64,000 nt of DNA from Escallonia rubra (lineage: Eukaryota; Streptophyta; Magnoliopsida; Escalloniales; Escalloniaceae). Location: contig JAVXUO010001489.1 in assembly GCA_033065855.1 (NCBI GenBank), positions 310,001-374,000 on the forward strand, given 5' to 3'. The translations under genes and the position numbers were made by a program. Position 1 is the first letter of the stretch. The number at the start of each line of letters is the position of its first letter. Below the pieces are notes generated by a model, which was given only the letters and a program-made list of their open reading frames with translations, made no database searches and was not told the origin of the DNA. This document shows positions 38,361 through 49,639 of the stretch, piece after piece.

Positions 38361-39251
38361 CAGTGGCGGACCTACGTGGTGGCAAGGGGGTGGGGGGCTG
38401 ACTTCTGAAAAAAATAATAATTTATTTTCGGGAATCGCACTGACCCAGTTCCGGAGACCCACACTCGGCTCTCTCCCTCTCTTTCTCTCTCATTCTCCGG
38501 TGGACAGTGGACTGAGCTTGTAGCTACTTCGACCGGCCACCAGATCTGGCCATTGCCAGCGACGTGTTGAACCTACCTTGTCCCTTGGCACCTTCTGACC
38601 TTCAGACAGTAGATCTTCGATCGGAGACCCCAGATCTTGAAGAAACGGACGACCGGCGACCAGATCTTGTCAGCTACGCCTACTCCGTGTCTCCGAGTCT
38701 CCGTTCGACGGCGACCAGTCACCAGATCTAGCCCTTCACCGCTTCACGACCTCACCCTGCCGGCGATCGTGAGCTGTTGCAGTGCCACTGCGTAACGCCG
38801 ACGACAAAGTGACGGACGATTGCTGCTCGGCGCTGGCTACTTGACCTGTTGCGGGTGCTAGTGCTGGCTGTTGCAGTGGTGCTCTTCGACTACTTTGGTA
38901 TATAACTTTTTGTACACCTCTCGTAAATTATTGTTAATTTTATCACTTATCACATATTCCATCTTAATTAAATAAATTTATTATTAATTTATTACTATTG
39001 TCTGTTGCCGACTAAAATTAATTACTGTTGCCGACAGGGAATGTTGCTAATTGATTATTACTGTTCCAATAAAATTAATGGCGCAAATTGAGAAAACAAC
39101 TTTTAAAACTAAAAAGAGTCTTTAATGGCTCTCGTGAAACTTAATATTACTTTTTGTATGTTTTTTAAGTGCACTTTGTTTTTAATAATTTTTTTTGGTA
39201 AATTCAATATATTTTTGCACCTCCTGAAAAAAAATTCTGGTTCCGCCCCTG
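38361..39251. mobile_element. Non-autonomous hAT-type element, 891 bp, intact ends
   Basis: Left end CAGTGGCGGACCTACG and right end, reverse-complemented, CAGGGGCGGAACCAGAA are typical plant hAT-like CAG-GGCGGA termini. A perfect 8-bp target duplication ATCTTATC flanks it (38353-38360, 39252-39259). The interior is GC-rich at 38440-38880 with a TC tract. No transposase frame is present, so it would need help in trans. Confidence 0.9.
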
Positions 39252-39261
39252 ATCTTATCAA

Positions 39262-39830
39262 TGATATTTTTTATCGCTAAAGGTACAGAAAAAGTTTCTA
39301 TTTATATATTCGAACATTCATGATATTATCTTATCAATATAATTTTATCATACATTCGTGATATTATTTTATCAATATTATTTTTATCATGTATCGTACA
39401 TTGTTAAGTCTTATCATATCAAAAAAATTATATATACGGCGGTGTTCTTTAATACTGTACTTGTTCTAAGGCAAAAAAGTTTCTATGATTCATGCTGTGT
39501 CTCCTAATCGTCGCATAGTATGTAAGAAAAAGCAATATAGTGCCTTACAAATTTAAAGTGCAAGAAATCTGATCTGATGGTTAAAATGTGCCTAGCAACA
39601 TTAAAGGCTAATCGTGAAATTGTATTATCTTTATCTTGTCAATGCTACTTTTATTTTTACCAAAAAAGCAAAAAGTTATTCATACATTTATAACTCATAT
39701 CATTATGTATATGGCAGTGTTCTTTAATATCGTACTTGTTCTAAGGCAGAAAAGTTTCTAGGATCCCCGGCGTCTCTGATAATCGATGTATAGTATGTAA
39801 CAAAAGCAGAAGGTGCAAGAAATCAGATTT
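39262..39830. repeat. Diverged direct repeat interrupted by the hAT element
   Basis: The block GGC-GTGTTCTTTAATA.CGTACTTGTTCTAAGGCA-AAAAGTTTCTA occurs at about 39437 and again at 39714. The TCGTGAAA...TATCTTTATCTT-TC block occurs at 38331-38360 and 39613-39640. Together they show a diverged duplication, one copy of which carries the hAT insertion. No gene. Confidence 0.75.
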
Positions 39831-40370
39831 GAAAAGGGGACTTGGTGGACGGGGCTTTTCCACTTGATCTCCACAATTTTTAGGTGGAAATTATTGCAAA
39901 CATGTTTTTTTCATTTTTGAAGTTGTGTGGCATCACTTTGATCCAATCATTGATATCTCGAGACAGTGAGACTGTCATGCTCCCAACTATTTATTTAAAA
40001 ATATGGATCTAAATAAGAAGAAAAGATGATTACATACTTTAAAATGCTAATTTTTGATATATTCTCTTGAAAGGTTAAGATGAAAATCTAGATATTCTTC
40101 CTTTTTGTTTCCAAAAGAAAAATAAAAATGAATAAATCTCTTAGAAAACGACAATTTCTTTTCTTTTTCTTGTTAACCGAAAAGATAAAAAAAAAAAGGA
40201 AATACAAAATGACAAGGTTATAACGCCGTTAACGAAACTAATCCCCACAAGACAAGACAGTCACTGTTGACTGCCCAATCACTTAAAATGGCGCCCTTTC
40301 CAGTCTTCCTTCCATTCCTGTCTTGCTCCAAAGACCTGGAAAAAAAATCCTCCCCAGTCAACCGTCTGAA
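39831..40370. other. Upstream region of the RLK7/HAIKU2-like gene
   Basis: No gene. Probable promoter and leader of the receptor kinase; I see no convincing TATA box close to the start. Confidence 0.4.
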
Positions 40371-43300
40371 ATGTCGGCGCCCAACATTTCCCGGCGAACA
40401 ACCCACCTCTTCTCCCTGATCTCCCTCCTCTCCCTCATCGCCGGTGTAAATTCCGACGAAATCCAATCAGTTCTAGCCATTAAAACCGCCCTCCAAAATT
40501 CAAACGCAAAAGTATTCGATTCTTGGGAATCGAATAATCCGTTATGCAGCTTCAAGGGAATCACCTGCAACGCGGCTGGCTCGGTCCAGCAAATCGATCT
40601 CTCGAGCCAGTACCTCACCGGTTCGATTCCTTTCGATTCCATATGCCAGCTCAAGTCCCTCGAAAAGCTTTCCCTCGGGAAAAACTCTTTACACGGCCGC
40701 GTCACCGAGGATATTAACTCCTGCGTTAATCTGAAGTACTTAGATCTCGGCAACAACTTCTTCTCGGGATCGATTCCGGACATATCTTCCCTCAGCGGAT
40801 TGGAGTACCTGTACATGAACAACAGCGGGTTTTCCGGTACTTTTCCTTGGAGCTCACTGCAGAACATGACCGGGCTCATCGCGCTGAGCCTCGGTGACAA
40901 TTCGTTCGATTTGACTCCGTTTCCAAACGAGGTGGCGAAGCTGTCCAAATTGAACTGGCTTTACTTGTCCAATTGTAGTATTGGCGGCGAAATTCCGGCG
41001 GAAATTGGAAATCTCACCGAGCTGATTAATTTAGAGCTATCGAGTAATAAGCTAACGGGAGAAATTCCACTGGAGATTTCGAAACTGACGAAGTTATGGC
41101 AGCTTGAGCTGTACGATAACCAGTTAACCGGAACACTTCCGGTAGGATTAGGCCAACTTGTCAATCTGGAGTACTTTGATGCTTCCACGAACTATCTAGA
41201 AGGCACACTATCCGAGTTGAGGTTCTTGAGTAATCTCGTGAGCCTACAGTTGTTCGAGAACAATTTCTCCGGCGACGTGCCGGAGGAGCTTGGCGATTTC
41301 AAGAAGCTGGTGAACTTGTCGCTTTACACGAACAGGCTGACGGGTTCGCTTCCTTTGAAACTCGGTTCGTGGTCCGATTTCGACTTCATTGACGTGTCGG
41401 AGAATTTTCTGACAGGCTCAATACCGCCGGACATGTGCAAGAACGGGAAGATGACGGAGCTGCTAATGCTTCAGAACAGATTGACAGGCGAGATTCCGGC
41501 TAGTTACGCTTATTGCGCGACGCTAACGCGGTTTCGTGTGAGCAACAACTCACTTACCGGCACTGTGCCTAGTGGACTCTGGGGCTTACCCAAAGTCAAC
41601 ATAATTGATCTCGCGGTAAATGGATTTGAAGGGCCTATTACTTCCCAGATTGGAGCTGCAAAGTCTTTAGCGCAATTATTCGTTGCTAGTAATCGATTAT
41701 CAGGCGAATTGCCACCGGAGATTTCGGGTGCTTCGTCGTTGGTTTCAATTGACTTGAGTAGCAATCTCTTCTCCGGCAAACTACCGGCAGAAATTGGTAG
41801 TTTGAATCAACTTGGCAACCTTCATTTAGAGAACAACTTGTTTTCGGGTGAAGTTCCGGCCTCGTTAGGCTCGTGTAATGCTATGAGTGACATAAACATG
41901 GCTAACAATTCGCTTTCCGGCAAAATTCCGGCGAGTCTCGGTTCGTTGCAGACTCTGAACTCACTGGACTTGTCCAGAAATCAACTTTCTGGTCCAATTC
42001 CGGTGAGTTTGACGTCTCTAAGGTTCAGCATACTTGATTTGTCACACAACAGATTGACTGGTCCAATACCACCAGCTCTGTCCATTGAGGCTTACAACGG
42101 CAGCTTTGCGGGCAATGATGGTCTATGCAGTCAGAACATTAAGTACTTCCAGCGGTGCTCATCGGATTCCAGGAGGTCGCGTGATTTGCATACGCTTATC
42201 GCTTGCTTCGCAATAGGTTCATTTGTCTTGCTTGTGTCACTTGCATGTTTCTTTTACTTGAAGAAGAGTCAAACGGAACATGACCGTTCGTTGAAGGAAG
42301 ATTCGTGGGATGTGAAGTCATTCCATGTATTAAGTTTCTCGGAAGATGAGATTCTTGATTCAATCAAGGAAGATAATCTGATTGGAAAAGGTGGCTCAGG
42401 AAATGTGTACAAAGTTGAGCTTGATAATGGCGTAGAATTAGCAGTGAAACATATTTGGAATCTAGACTCTGGTGGGCGGAAAAAGACCCGGAGTAGTACT
42501 CCCATGCTGGCCAAAGATACCCAAAAGTCCCGAGAATTTGATGCCGAGGTGCAAACATTGAGCTCGATTCGCCACGTTAATGTCGTGAAGTTGTACTGCA
42601 GTATTACTAGCGAGGATTCCAGCTTGTTGGTGTACGAGTATTTGCCTAATGGGAGTCTTTGGGACAGACTGCATACTTGCAGAAAAATGGCTCTTGATTG
42701 GGACACTAGGTACGAGATCGCTGTGGGAGCGGCGAAAGGATTGGAGTACCTACACCACGGTTGTGGGCAACCAGTGCTCCACCGGGATGTTAAGTCGAGC
42801 AACATATTGTTGGACGAGTATTTGAAGCCTCGGATTGCTGACTTTGGGCTAGCGAAAATTGTTCCGGCCAATGTGACCAAGGATTCGACTCATGTCATTG
42901 CTGGAACACATGGCTACATTGCTCCTGGTAAACCCATTTTCATGCCTACATATGACAGTTTATAACTAATCTATGACTCACTGAATCATTAAGTCTCACA
43001 TAACTTGGAGTCTCTTTCATGCTAGTTTTATAAGTCAATTTGATTATAACTCGGAGATATTTGATTTTGCAGAATATGGTTACACATACAAAGTGAATGA
43101 GAAAAGTGATGTGTATAGCTTTGGAGTAGTTTTGATGGAGCTTGTAAGCGGAAGAAAGCCGATAGAGCCAGAGTATGGAAATAACAAGGACATAGTGAGT
43201 TGGGTGTGCAGCCAGCTGAAGACTAAAGAGACTGTGTTGAGTATGGTCGACACGAGCATCGCAGAATCCTTCAGGGAAGAGGCCATCAAGGTCTTGAAAA

Positions 43301-43467
43301 TCGCCATCCTCTGCACGGCGAGGCTTCCCACGCTAAGGCCTACAATGCGAACCGTGGTTAAATTGCTAGAGGAAGCTGAGCCCTGTAAGCTGGTTGGCAT
43401 TATCGTTACTAAAGACGGTGGTAGCAAGAAAGAGGGCTTGAAGGAGAAAAACACAGATTTGATCTGA
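40371..43467 (+). CDS. LRR receptor-like kinase, RLK7/HAIKU2 type (LRR-XI)
   Basis: Plasma-membrane receptor kinase with an extracellular LRR domain. Two exons, 40371-42927 and 43073-43467; the GT/AG intron (145 bp) splits the conserved APEYGYTYK block, restoring the reading frame to 983 aa, normal for the family. Order: signal peptide (about 1-28, hydrophobic LFSLISLLSLIAGVNS), LRR cap with CSFKGITC, about 20 LRRs, cap CSQNIKYFQRC, membrane helix (about 608-633), kinase. Kinase motifs: GKGGSGNVYKV P-loop (from about 672), lysine in ELAVKHIW, catalytic HRDVKSSNILL (from about 804), DFGLAKI (from about 824), DVYSFGVVLMEL. It is an RD kinase with all key residues. The family includes RLK7 (PIP peptide receptor, defence, germination) and HAIKU2 (seed size). 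The tail AEPCKLVGIIVTK resembles RLK7. The start at 40371 precedes the signal peptide; an upstream in-frame ATG at 40323 lacks family support. Confidence 0.95.
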
Positions 43468-44010
43468 GCCCAGAGGTATCCAAGATAATGGCGAAAAACC
43501 ATCCGTAATCTGTATAGTATCGCACCCGAGACCTTTGTAACATATTAGCCTGAGCCTTTGGTAGTGTAAGGTGTGTCATTCCAGTTACTCATCCATGTCA
43601 AAGGGATCTTCTACGTGACCTCAATGAAGATCATACCTTAATAGTTAATTCCTCCCTCTTCTCCCGGGGTTGGTCAAGTCTAGCGAGGCCTGAGATTGTT
43701 ATTTGTAGACTTCGAATAATAAGTGGGACTTGCCAACTCTCCAGCGGAGGCAATTCCTATAGCACCATGGTCAACTGTAGCTGTTTATGTATGATGATCG
43801 AGTTGAAATAGTTGGTCTGTATACATCATTGCTGCTCATGTATTCTAATCGCACCTGTAATTTTTAGGATAACGTGGATAGTCTTCCACACTGAGTATAT
43901 AATTTAGGACAACAATGCCTATCATGGACTTTGACCAAAGTTTGCAAATTGGAGATGAAAGTGGCCGGTGAAGATTATTGAGGACAACTAACTTAGAGTT
44001 TGATTGAAGT
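43468..44010. other. 3' flank of the receptor kinase
   Basis: No gene seen; probable 3' UTR followed by spacer up to the SINE. Confidence 0.5.
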
Positions 44011-44024
44011 ATCTCCCTCTAGAT

Positions 44025-44388
44025 TATTATTTTTTTGGTACATAAAAGGTTGGACCGTAAGGCTCTAATCCAATCGGCAGGGAGTATTGCGCCTCGGGGA
44101 CCTACAAGGCCGCCACATACATCTGAGCTCCCGATTCCCGCACCTATGTCGGGGCCGAAGCGCACAAGAGGGAGTATTGCGCCTCGGGGACCTACAAGGC
44201 CGCCACATACATCTGAGCTCCCGATTCCCGCACCTATGTCGGGGCCGAAGCGCACAAGGACTCGTGTGTGGAGCACAAGCAGGGCGATGACGTAAGTTTG
44301 CCACCAACAAGTGCGGCGGGCAGGATTCGAACCCAGGTGAGAAACCTGGATTGGGATCCTGTGGACCACTGAACCAACCCTTGTTAGC
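44025..44388 (-). mobile_element. tRNA-derived SINE with internal 90-bp tandem duplication
   Basis: On the minus strand the element starts with a pol III promoter: a box-A-like TTGGTTCAGTGGT and, about 40 bases on, a perfect box B GGTTCGAATCC. It is bounded by a perfect 14-bp target duplication ATCTCCCTCTAGAT (44011-44024, 44389-44402), and its 3' end on the minus strand is A-rich. Inside, 44081-44170 and 44171-44260 are tandem copies that differ only in the last two bases. The short duplicated frames are by-products, not genes. Confidence 0.9.
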
Positions 44389-44469
44389 ATCTCCCTCTAG
44401 ATGCATAAAGGGTATTAACACTTCTAGATGCTTTAAGGGACCGTGATCTTTGAGCTTCACCATGAGCCC

Positions 44470-45003
44470 AGAGGGAGAACTTTTCACACCTTTTTTTTTT
44501 TTTGGCTTGCTAAGTTGCACCAGGGAGATTCTTGCATTCGATGACAGAAGTGAATAATAGTTATGAGGGGACGATGCAGGTGCGATTGTCTCGGGCTTTG
44601 GCATGCTCTTCACAGAATCGAAACCCTGATGTAAAGCCGAAGTGTTAATCAAGTATACGATCATTTGAAGAAAGACGTTTTTAGCGTGACTAAGCAATTA
44701 TGTTAGCGAAAAACAGGTACATACACTTTTGTTTGCAAACATGGTAAGAGCTGGATCCTTACCCTCGAAAACTTTGTCGGACTACGATTGTCCGATTCCT
44801 TTGAGAACATTGAGCATGCTAGTGACGCTATCACTATCACAATGGCCAATATGGGTCAGGGCCCAAATTGCCCAATTTTCAAGGGTACAACAATTTGTCA
44901 ACCAGGACTGTCTCCAGCAATAGTGACATGGGAGTTCACTGAGGGGATACCGTGCACTCCAACTCCAGACCAGACTAGGAATGGCCCTCACCATGCGGGA
45001 TTG
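44470..45003 (-). pseudogene. Copy 1 of the unrecognised one-helix membrane protein gene (degenerate)
   Basis: Homologous to 47772-48129 but broken. On the minus strand the alignable end of exon 1 reads LAIVIVIASLACSMFSKES, a membrane helix like that of copy 2, and ends at the donor AGG/GTAAGG (exon end 44763), the same position and phase as in copy 2. Upstream of the helix, the matching frame has in-frame stops. A candidate acceptor ATCAG at 44626-44630 leads to exon 2 (from 44625 downwards); this also shares a (C)AAGAATCTCCCTGGTG-like block with DNA downstream of copy 2. I do not recognise the family. Confidence 0.55.
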
Positions 45004-45559
45004 TTTGAGCAGGGAAGGTGATGTTAAAAGAAGAGAGGACAAGTGAGGCATGAAATCATTTTATTATTCACAAAAATAGATTTACAGCTTTTAAACCATC
45101 GAGAGATCTGAACAAATTTAAACCAACTGTAAACAAAGACCAAAACTATGAGAGCTGTACAAGCTCCCCATAATCATAATCCAGCAACAAGTCCTGCATT
45201 ACTCCACCAACAGCTAATTGCTTATTTCACAAGCAGAGCAAAGTTCTCTATCTCGGACTGTAGAAGGAACTTTTTTTTGGTTAGCTTAGTTCGATATTAA
45301 ACATTTTTGATATCTAAAAGAGACTAGATAGATTCCCGCCTTTAAGCGTTAAGGGAGGGTTTCAGGCCCAAGTCCAAGCGACCTATGCTGAATAAAAAAT
45401 AAATAAATTATGACGTAATAATGTCCAAAGTAAGATTGCTAGTTGTACCGTAACTTTAGAACTCGTAACTCTAAGGAAACGATAGACTAAAGTGTTGACC
45501 TACGGGTTTAAATTCCTTATCTTGATGATTTCAAGATTACTATTTAGTGATTAATATAA

Positions 45560-46803
45560 CTGTGTTATTAAGCATGATTTCAGAAAATATCAAAGTGGAC
45601 ATCTCATTGGATGAAGACTTTGAATTTAGACTGAGTTCTCATTTTCTTTGTAATCATTCTAAGTTAAGTATTCTTAAAGATCAAACTGAAGATCGAAAAG
45701 AGCCAAAACCGAGGAGCATTGTGTCTTTCATTCGAATGAAATAACTTTCATTCGATTGAATCTTTCAGACTTCGTTTTGGATTGGATTGAAAAGGTCTTT
45801 CATTCGAAAAATATCTTTTACATTCGACTGATTTCATCAAAAAACCGTCTTTGGATCAAAAATGTTTTCATTCGAAATATGATTTTTTTCATTCGAATGA
45901 TTTTCTTTACATTCGAATGTTTTCATCAGAACCTTCAGTTTTACTTGAAATATATTTTCATTTGAAAGTTTCTCAAATTCTTTCGACTGATTCCAACATA
46001 ATCTTATTTTTGGTTTAAAATCATTTTCATTCAAAAGATAGAGTTTTCATTCGAAGGATGTGGTTTCTCTTTCGGTTGAATCCTTTAGGCACTCAAAGTT
46101 ACTTCAACTCTTCAATTTCATATGAATGAATATGATATTCATTCAACCGATTTTTTCAGGAGTAACTTCAATCTTTCATTAATGAAATTCCTCCTAACTA
46201 TTATAAAAGTTCATTCAAATTATTTCTTTAAAAATATTCTCTATCTTATCCCTTTAAATGCTCTTCAATGGTCATATCCTCTCAACTATAAAAGGGAACC
46301 TTAGAGAATTTATAACTAATTTTTCCGATTTCTGAAAATCTCTCTAATCTCTCTCTAAAAGCTCTCTCAACATATTTATACATCTTTACACAATCTTTTA
46401 AGTGAGTTCTTTGTTTGAGATCTTGACAAGTAAGTTTCTTGGTTAAGCTCTTTAAGATTCAGATCTTCCCACTTAAGAAAACTTAACTCATTTGTTTTCA
46501 TTGTAATATCTACTCTTTGAGGAGTGTAAATTGTATTTTAGTTGTAATCTTTATTTCACTTGTAATAGTTGAAAACCTTGAAGAGGTTTCGGAACTGTAC
46601 TGAGGTTTGAGCTAGCACCCGAAACTAGCTGTTTAGTGGAAGACTCGAGTAAGTCTCTCTTGTCTGGAGTGCTCGGGGACTGGACAAAGACAGGTGGAGC
46701 CGAACCAGTATAAATATTTGTGTTGATTTTTGACAGCAATTATCTTGTGAGTTAAAAATTTTAAATTCCTACTTAGATCTGTAAATACCTGTCCCCCCCC
46801 CCC
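45560..46803 (+). mobile_element. Probable solo LTR (copia-like)
   Basis: This AT-rich block has an LTR-like order. A repeated CATTCGAATG/CATTCGA zone at about 45728-46060 would be U3. A TATA box CTATAAAAGGG follows at about 46277-46287, then a transcript-like region rich in TCTCTC. After this come the polyadenylation-type TGTAATCT tracts at 46500-46560, and an end near AATACCTGT plus a C run (46793-46803), which resembles the LTR/polypurine junctions of some plant copia elements. No second LTR or internal domain is nearby. The outer limits are estimates; a target duplication was not found. Confidence 0.45.
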
Positions 46804-47440
46804 AGGTGTATTTAGGGACCTACATAGAGAACCAGATGATTCGGTCCATCTTCGTCAGAGTGCTTTAATCGTCTGATGGTATATTTCCTATACTCGTTGA
46901 ATCTTCTGAGCTGACCAGTATAAAGGCGAAAGTACTCAACAATTTCTTATTTAATCTTCATAATATTGCCTAGTATTTACTTTTAGCAACACCTTCTTTC
47001 TTTTTGGTTGGAAATAGCAATTTTATTCATTCAAATTTGGGCTACATCATGTAAGATGAGAGGCATGCGGTGCCTCTTCCGATAAAGTCATTACATCGTC
47101 AATAAACCTAGCATTTTTAGCTAGCTAATGAGCAATTCTATTTTCAGTTTATCAAATGAACCCAGAAACAGAGTGCTGCGCTCGACAAATATTGTGCATT
47201 TCTTGCAATAGTTTCAATAAAAAAAAAGATATACGTTCGTCGGTTCTAACACAACCATAACAGTTGATAAGTCTCTTTCCAAGTGAACGTTCCAAAAACT
47301 GCATTCAAAAGCAAAAATGATAGCTTCTAGCAACACTCAACCCCTTGGTACAATCATTTTGGCACAATGTACAACACTATAAATCCAACAGAGCCCAGAG
47401 TATAGATGCTGCTCCATTATAGAATCCTAGTCCATTATTT
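46804..47440. other. Spacer, no gene seen
   Basis: No supportable coding frame; it separates the LTR-like block from the downstream part of copy 2. Confidence 0.45.
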
Positions 47441-47444
47441 ATTT

Positions 47445-48129
47445 GAGTAGTCAGATAGGTTTAAATCTCCTCGTGTTTATCATCTCCACCTGTGTCTTGT
47501 ACTCAACCAATGAAATTCTATTTTTTGCTTCTACAAATCGTGACAGTGGCGCGGTGATGTACTGCGGAAATGGAACTGACTCACACTAGTCCCAATGTTT
47601 CAATTTCCACACATATTTATTCACACCAATGAATTGTTGACGTTCCCTGTTAACCGTTACAGTGTTAACCATGCTACATTATGTTTCCAAAAAGAAGAAA
47701 AAAACAATTACATACAAATTTAATCTTAATGTCGCTTTTGTTTGTAAAAATAGTAAGAGTTGGATCCTTACCGTCGAAAACTTGATCGAATTCCGGCAAA
47801 GCACTGGTAGGCTCCGAAATAAGCGAGCTTCCACCACCATGAGCTTCCTCTTCCTTCGAGAACAGTGAGTACGCTAGTGAAGAAGCTATCACTGTCACAC
47901 TGGCGACGAACCAGATTATTAGTATCGAGAACTCAGTTGGGAAGCCGGCGTACGACGATCCACGCCGGAAAAGCGTGGCGACTAGAGAATTGGTTAGAGT
48001 CAAAGCGATTTGAAACGTCGCCGGGACTCGGCCGAGTAGTCCGTTCTCCGGCGAGTTTGCGGGGTTGAGACCCGGTACTAGGCCTGAAAACATCTCGCCG
48101 GAGACCGAATAAGACGTCCCAGTGATCAA
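47445..48129 (-). CDS. Unrecognised small membrane protein, copy 2
   Basis: Exon 1, 48129-47772, encodes about 119 residues and ends at a donor after FDQVFDG (GACG/GTAAGG, phase 1). The protein has a soluble N-terminal part with LVPGLNPANSPENGLLGRVP, a TLFRRG motif, one strong membrane helix FSILIIWFVASVTVIASSLA followed by YSLFSKEEE, and an acidic tail. The start is unclear: the frame opens from a TTG and I see no good ATG, so the 5' end may be in another exon or lost. A likely second exon lies at about 47545-47445, where DNA matches copy 1 exon 2; the acceptor could be TTTCCGCAG or GATTTGTAG. I do not recognise the family. A distant resemblance to DUF679/DMP membrane proteins (two short hydrophobic blocks, S-L/F-SK region) is too weak to use. 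It is possibly a pseudogene. Confidence 0.5.
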
Positions 48130-48939
48130 GCCATGTGTCCGTTTGTGTGCAAGTACTGTATAAGTCTAGGAACTTGTTTAGATCTTTCATTTGCGGGGGA
48201 GACGAAACAAAAAGGTAGATTTTATTAGTTGATTTGTTACTGAAATATAAATACCAGTCGATGTGTAGAAATCATTGCTAATGCAGGCTGCTATCCGCCC
48301 TGGGGTTAAAAAATAGCATCGTATAGTGATTTATTCGCTCCACTTTGTTAAGGTCATGCATGCTCTTTGGTCTATGCTACGGCATGAAGCTGCACAAGAA
48401 CCTCTAAGTCCTATTAGTTCCGATATATAAGTGTAAACAGCCATCGAGTATATACATATATGTATTTGTTTATGTCATAACGCTAACTGCTAACATCACC
48501 TTCACTATCGATTGATGTCATACGATACGTCAATCTCAATTTGGACAGAAAAAAATTTAATAATATAAAGTACCTATATGTTTCACAGCAGATCAGGAAT
48601 GGTAATTAGTCTTGTCAAGCCAATGTAATACTTTTTCTTGCAGCCTTTTAATTAACTTTAGCAAAAAAAAAGCTTATTTGCTTTTTATTTAGTTAAACTT
48701 TTGGGGTGAGAAGACAAGGGGCTTTGTTGACTGTTTGATCGTGGGACGTAAAGTCCACTTTATAAAAGCTGGCAGATATGACTGCGCTACAAGGTATTCC
48801 AGATTACCTCTGAAATGGGACATGACTAATGTTTGCCACCAGTATGTTACATTAGACTGCTCTGGTAAATCATTGTCATATTCTTTGGGCGATACGAGGT
48901 GGATGTGAGATTAACCTAGTATTAGATGCTAAGTTATAC

Positions 48940-49624
48940 CCACATCTCTTCTCACAGTGCTTCTTCCTCAGCTACCCAAGCTAGGCCAACATTGTTATCA
49001 AAGTTAAAGAAGATCAGATCGAAAAGTTGTTTCCAAGCCATCTGGTAGTATGTTCTATGAGATCTGCTTGGAAAATAGAAAAAGCTGGCAAATGTTAGAA
49101 AACGACGAACTGTTCTCACTCATTCTGTTGTGACTGCAGAAGGAAGCATATCGTGGCAAAGATCCAAGATAACAGTAAACTTGTAGTCTGCCCGGGAGTA
49201 AATTGCAGTGTGCTGCTACATTCTGACACTTGTTAATTCCCAAAGTCATCTTGGTTCAGCGGGACGGTCGCTATGCAAGTCACTCATTCCTGAATCTCAG
49301 AAATTGTACTGTCCTCTCAGAGATTGTTAGCTATGTTGATAAATGATTGTGGGGAAGGCAGTGAGAAAATCGATTTTCCCTGAATGCAGAAGATTGTTCC
49401 ATGCAGTGTGTCATGTAAACTCATGTTCCATGGCGTTCGAAGTTTACATGCAAAGTGCTCCAGAAACTAAATGCAAAGAAGATCTCATGGTGGATATGCT
49501 TGCCAAGGAGAAACAATGGAGGAAATGTCCGCAGCGCAAAATCTATGTTGAAAAGATTGAAGGTTGTCCGCATATTACTTGCAGGTGTGGTTATGAATTT
49601 TGCTACAGGTGTGGCATATCATAG
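48940..49624 (+). pseudogene. RBR E3 ubiquitin ligase pseudogene
   Basis: Clearly homologous at DNA level to the intact gene at 52244-53011, starting in the AGGCCAACATTG region and running to FCYRCG. It is broken by several stops and frameshifts: the RING1 part is split, most of the IBR is lost, and only 49343-49624 is open. In that part the RING2 start reads KCPQRKIYVEK, so the second zinc cysteine is replaced by arginine; the catalytic cysteine in EGCPHITC survives. It ends early with CGIS and a stop. The 3' flank also matches that of the intact gene, so the whole gene was duplicated. Confidence 0.9.
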
Positions 49625-49639
49625 CACTTGCTGATCAAG

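Noticed and set aside
44325-44345. A tRNA gene, because of a perfect box B on the minus strand
   Set aside because: The surrounding sequence does not fold as a tRNA cloverleaf by eye, and target duplications show that it is a tRNA-derived SINE.
44035-44390. Frames with a perfect 30-residue internal repeat
   Set aside because: The repeat is the 90-bp tandem duplication within a SINE, present in several phases on both strands; not a gene.
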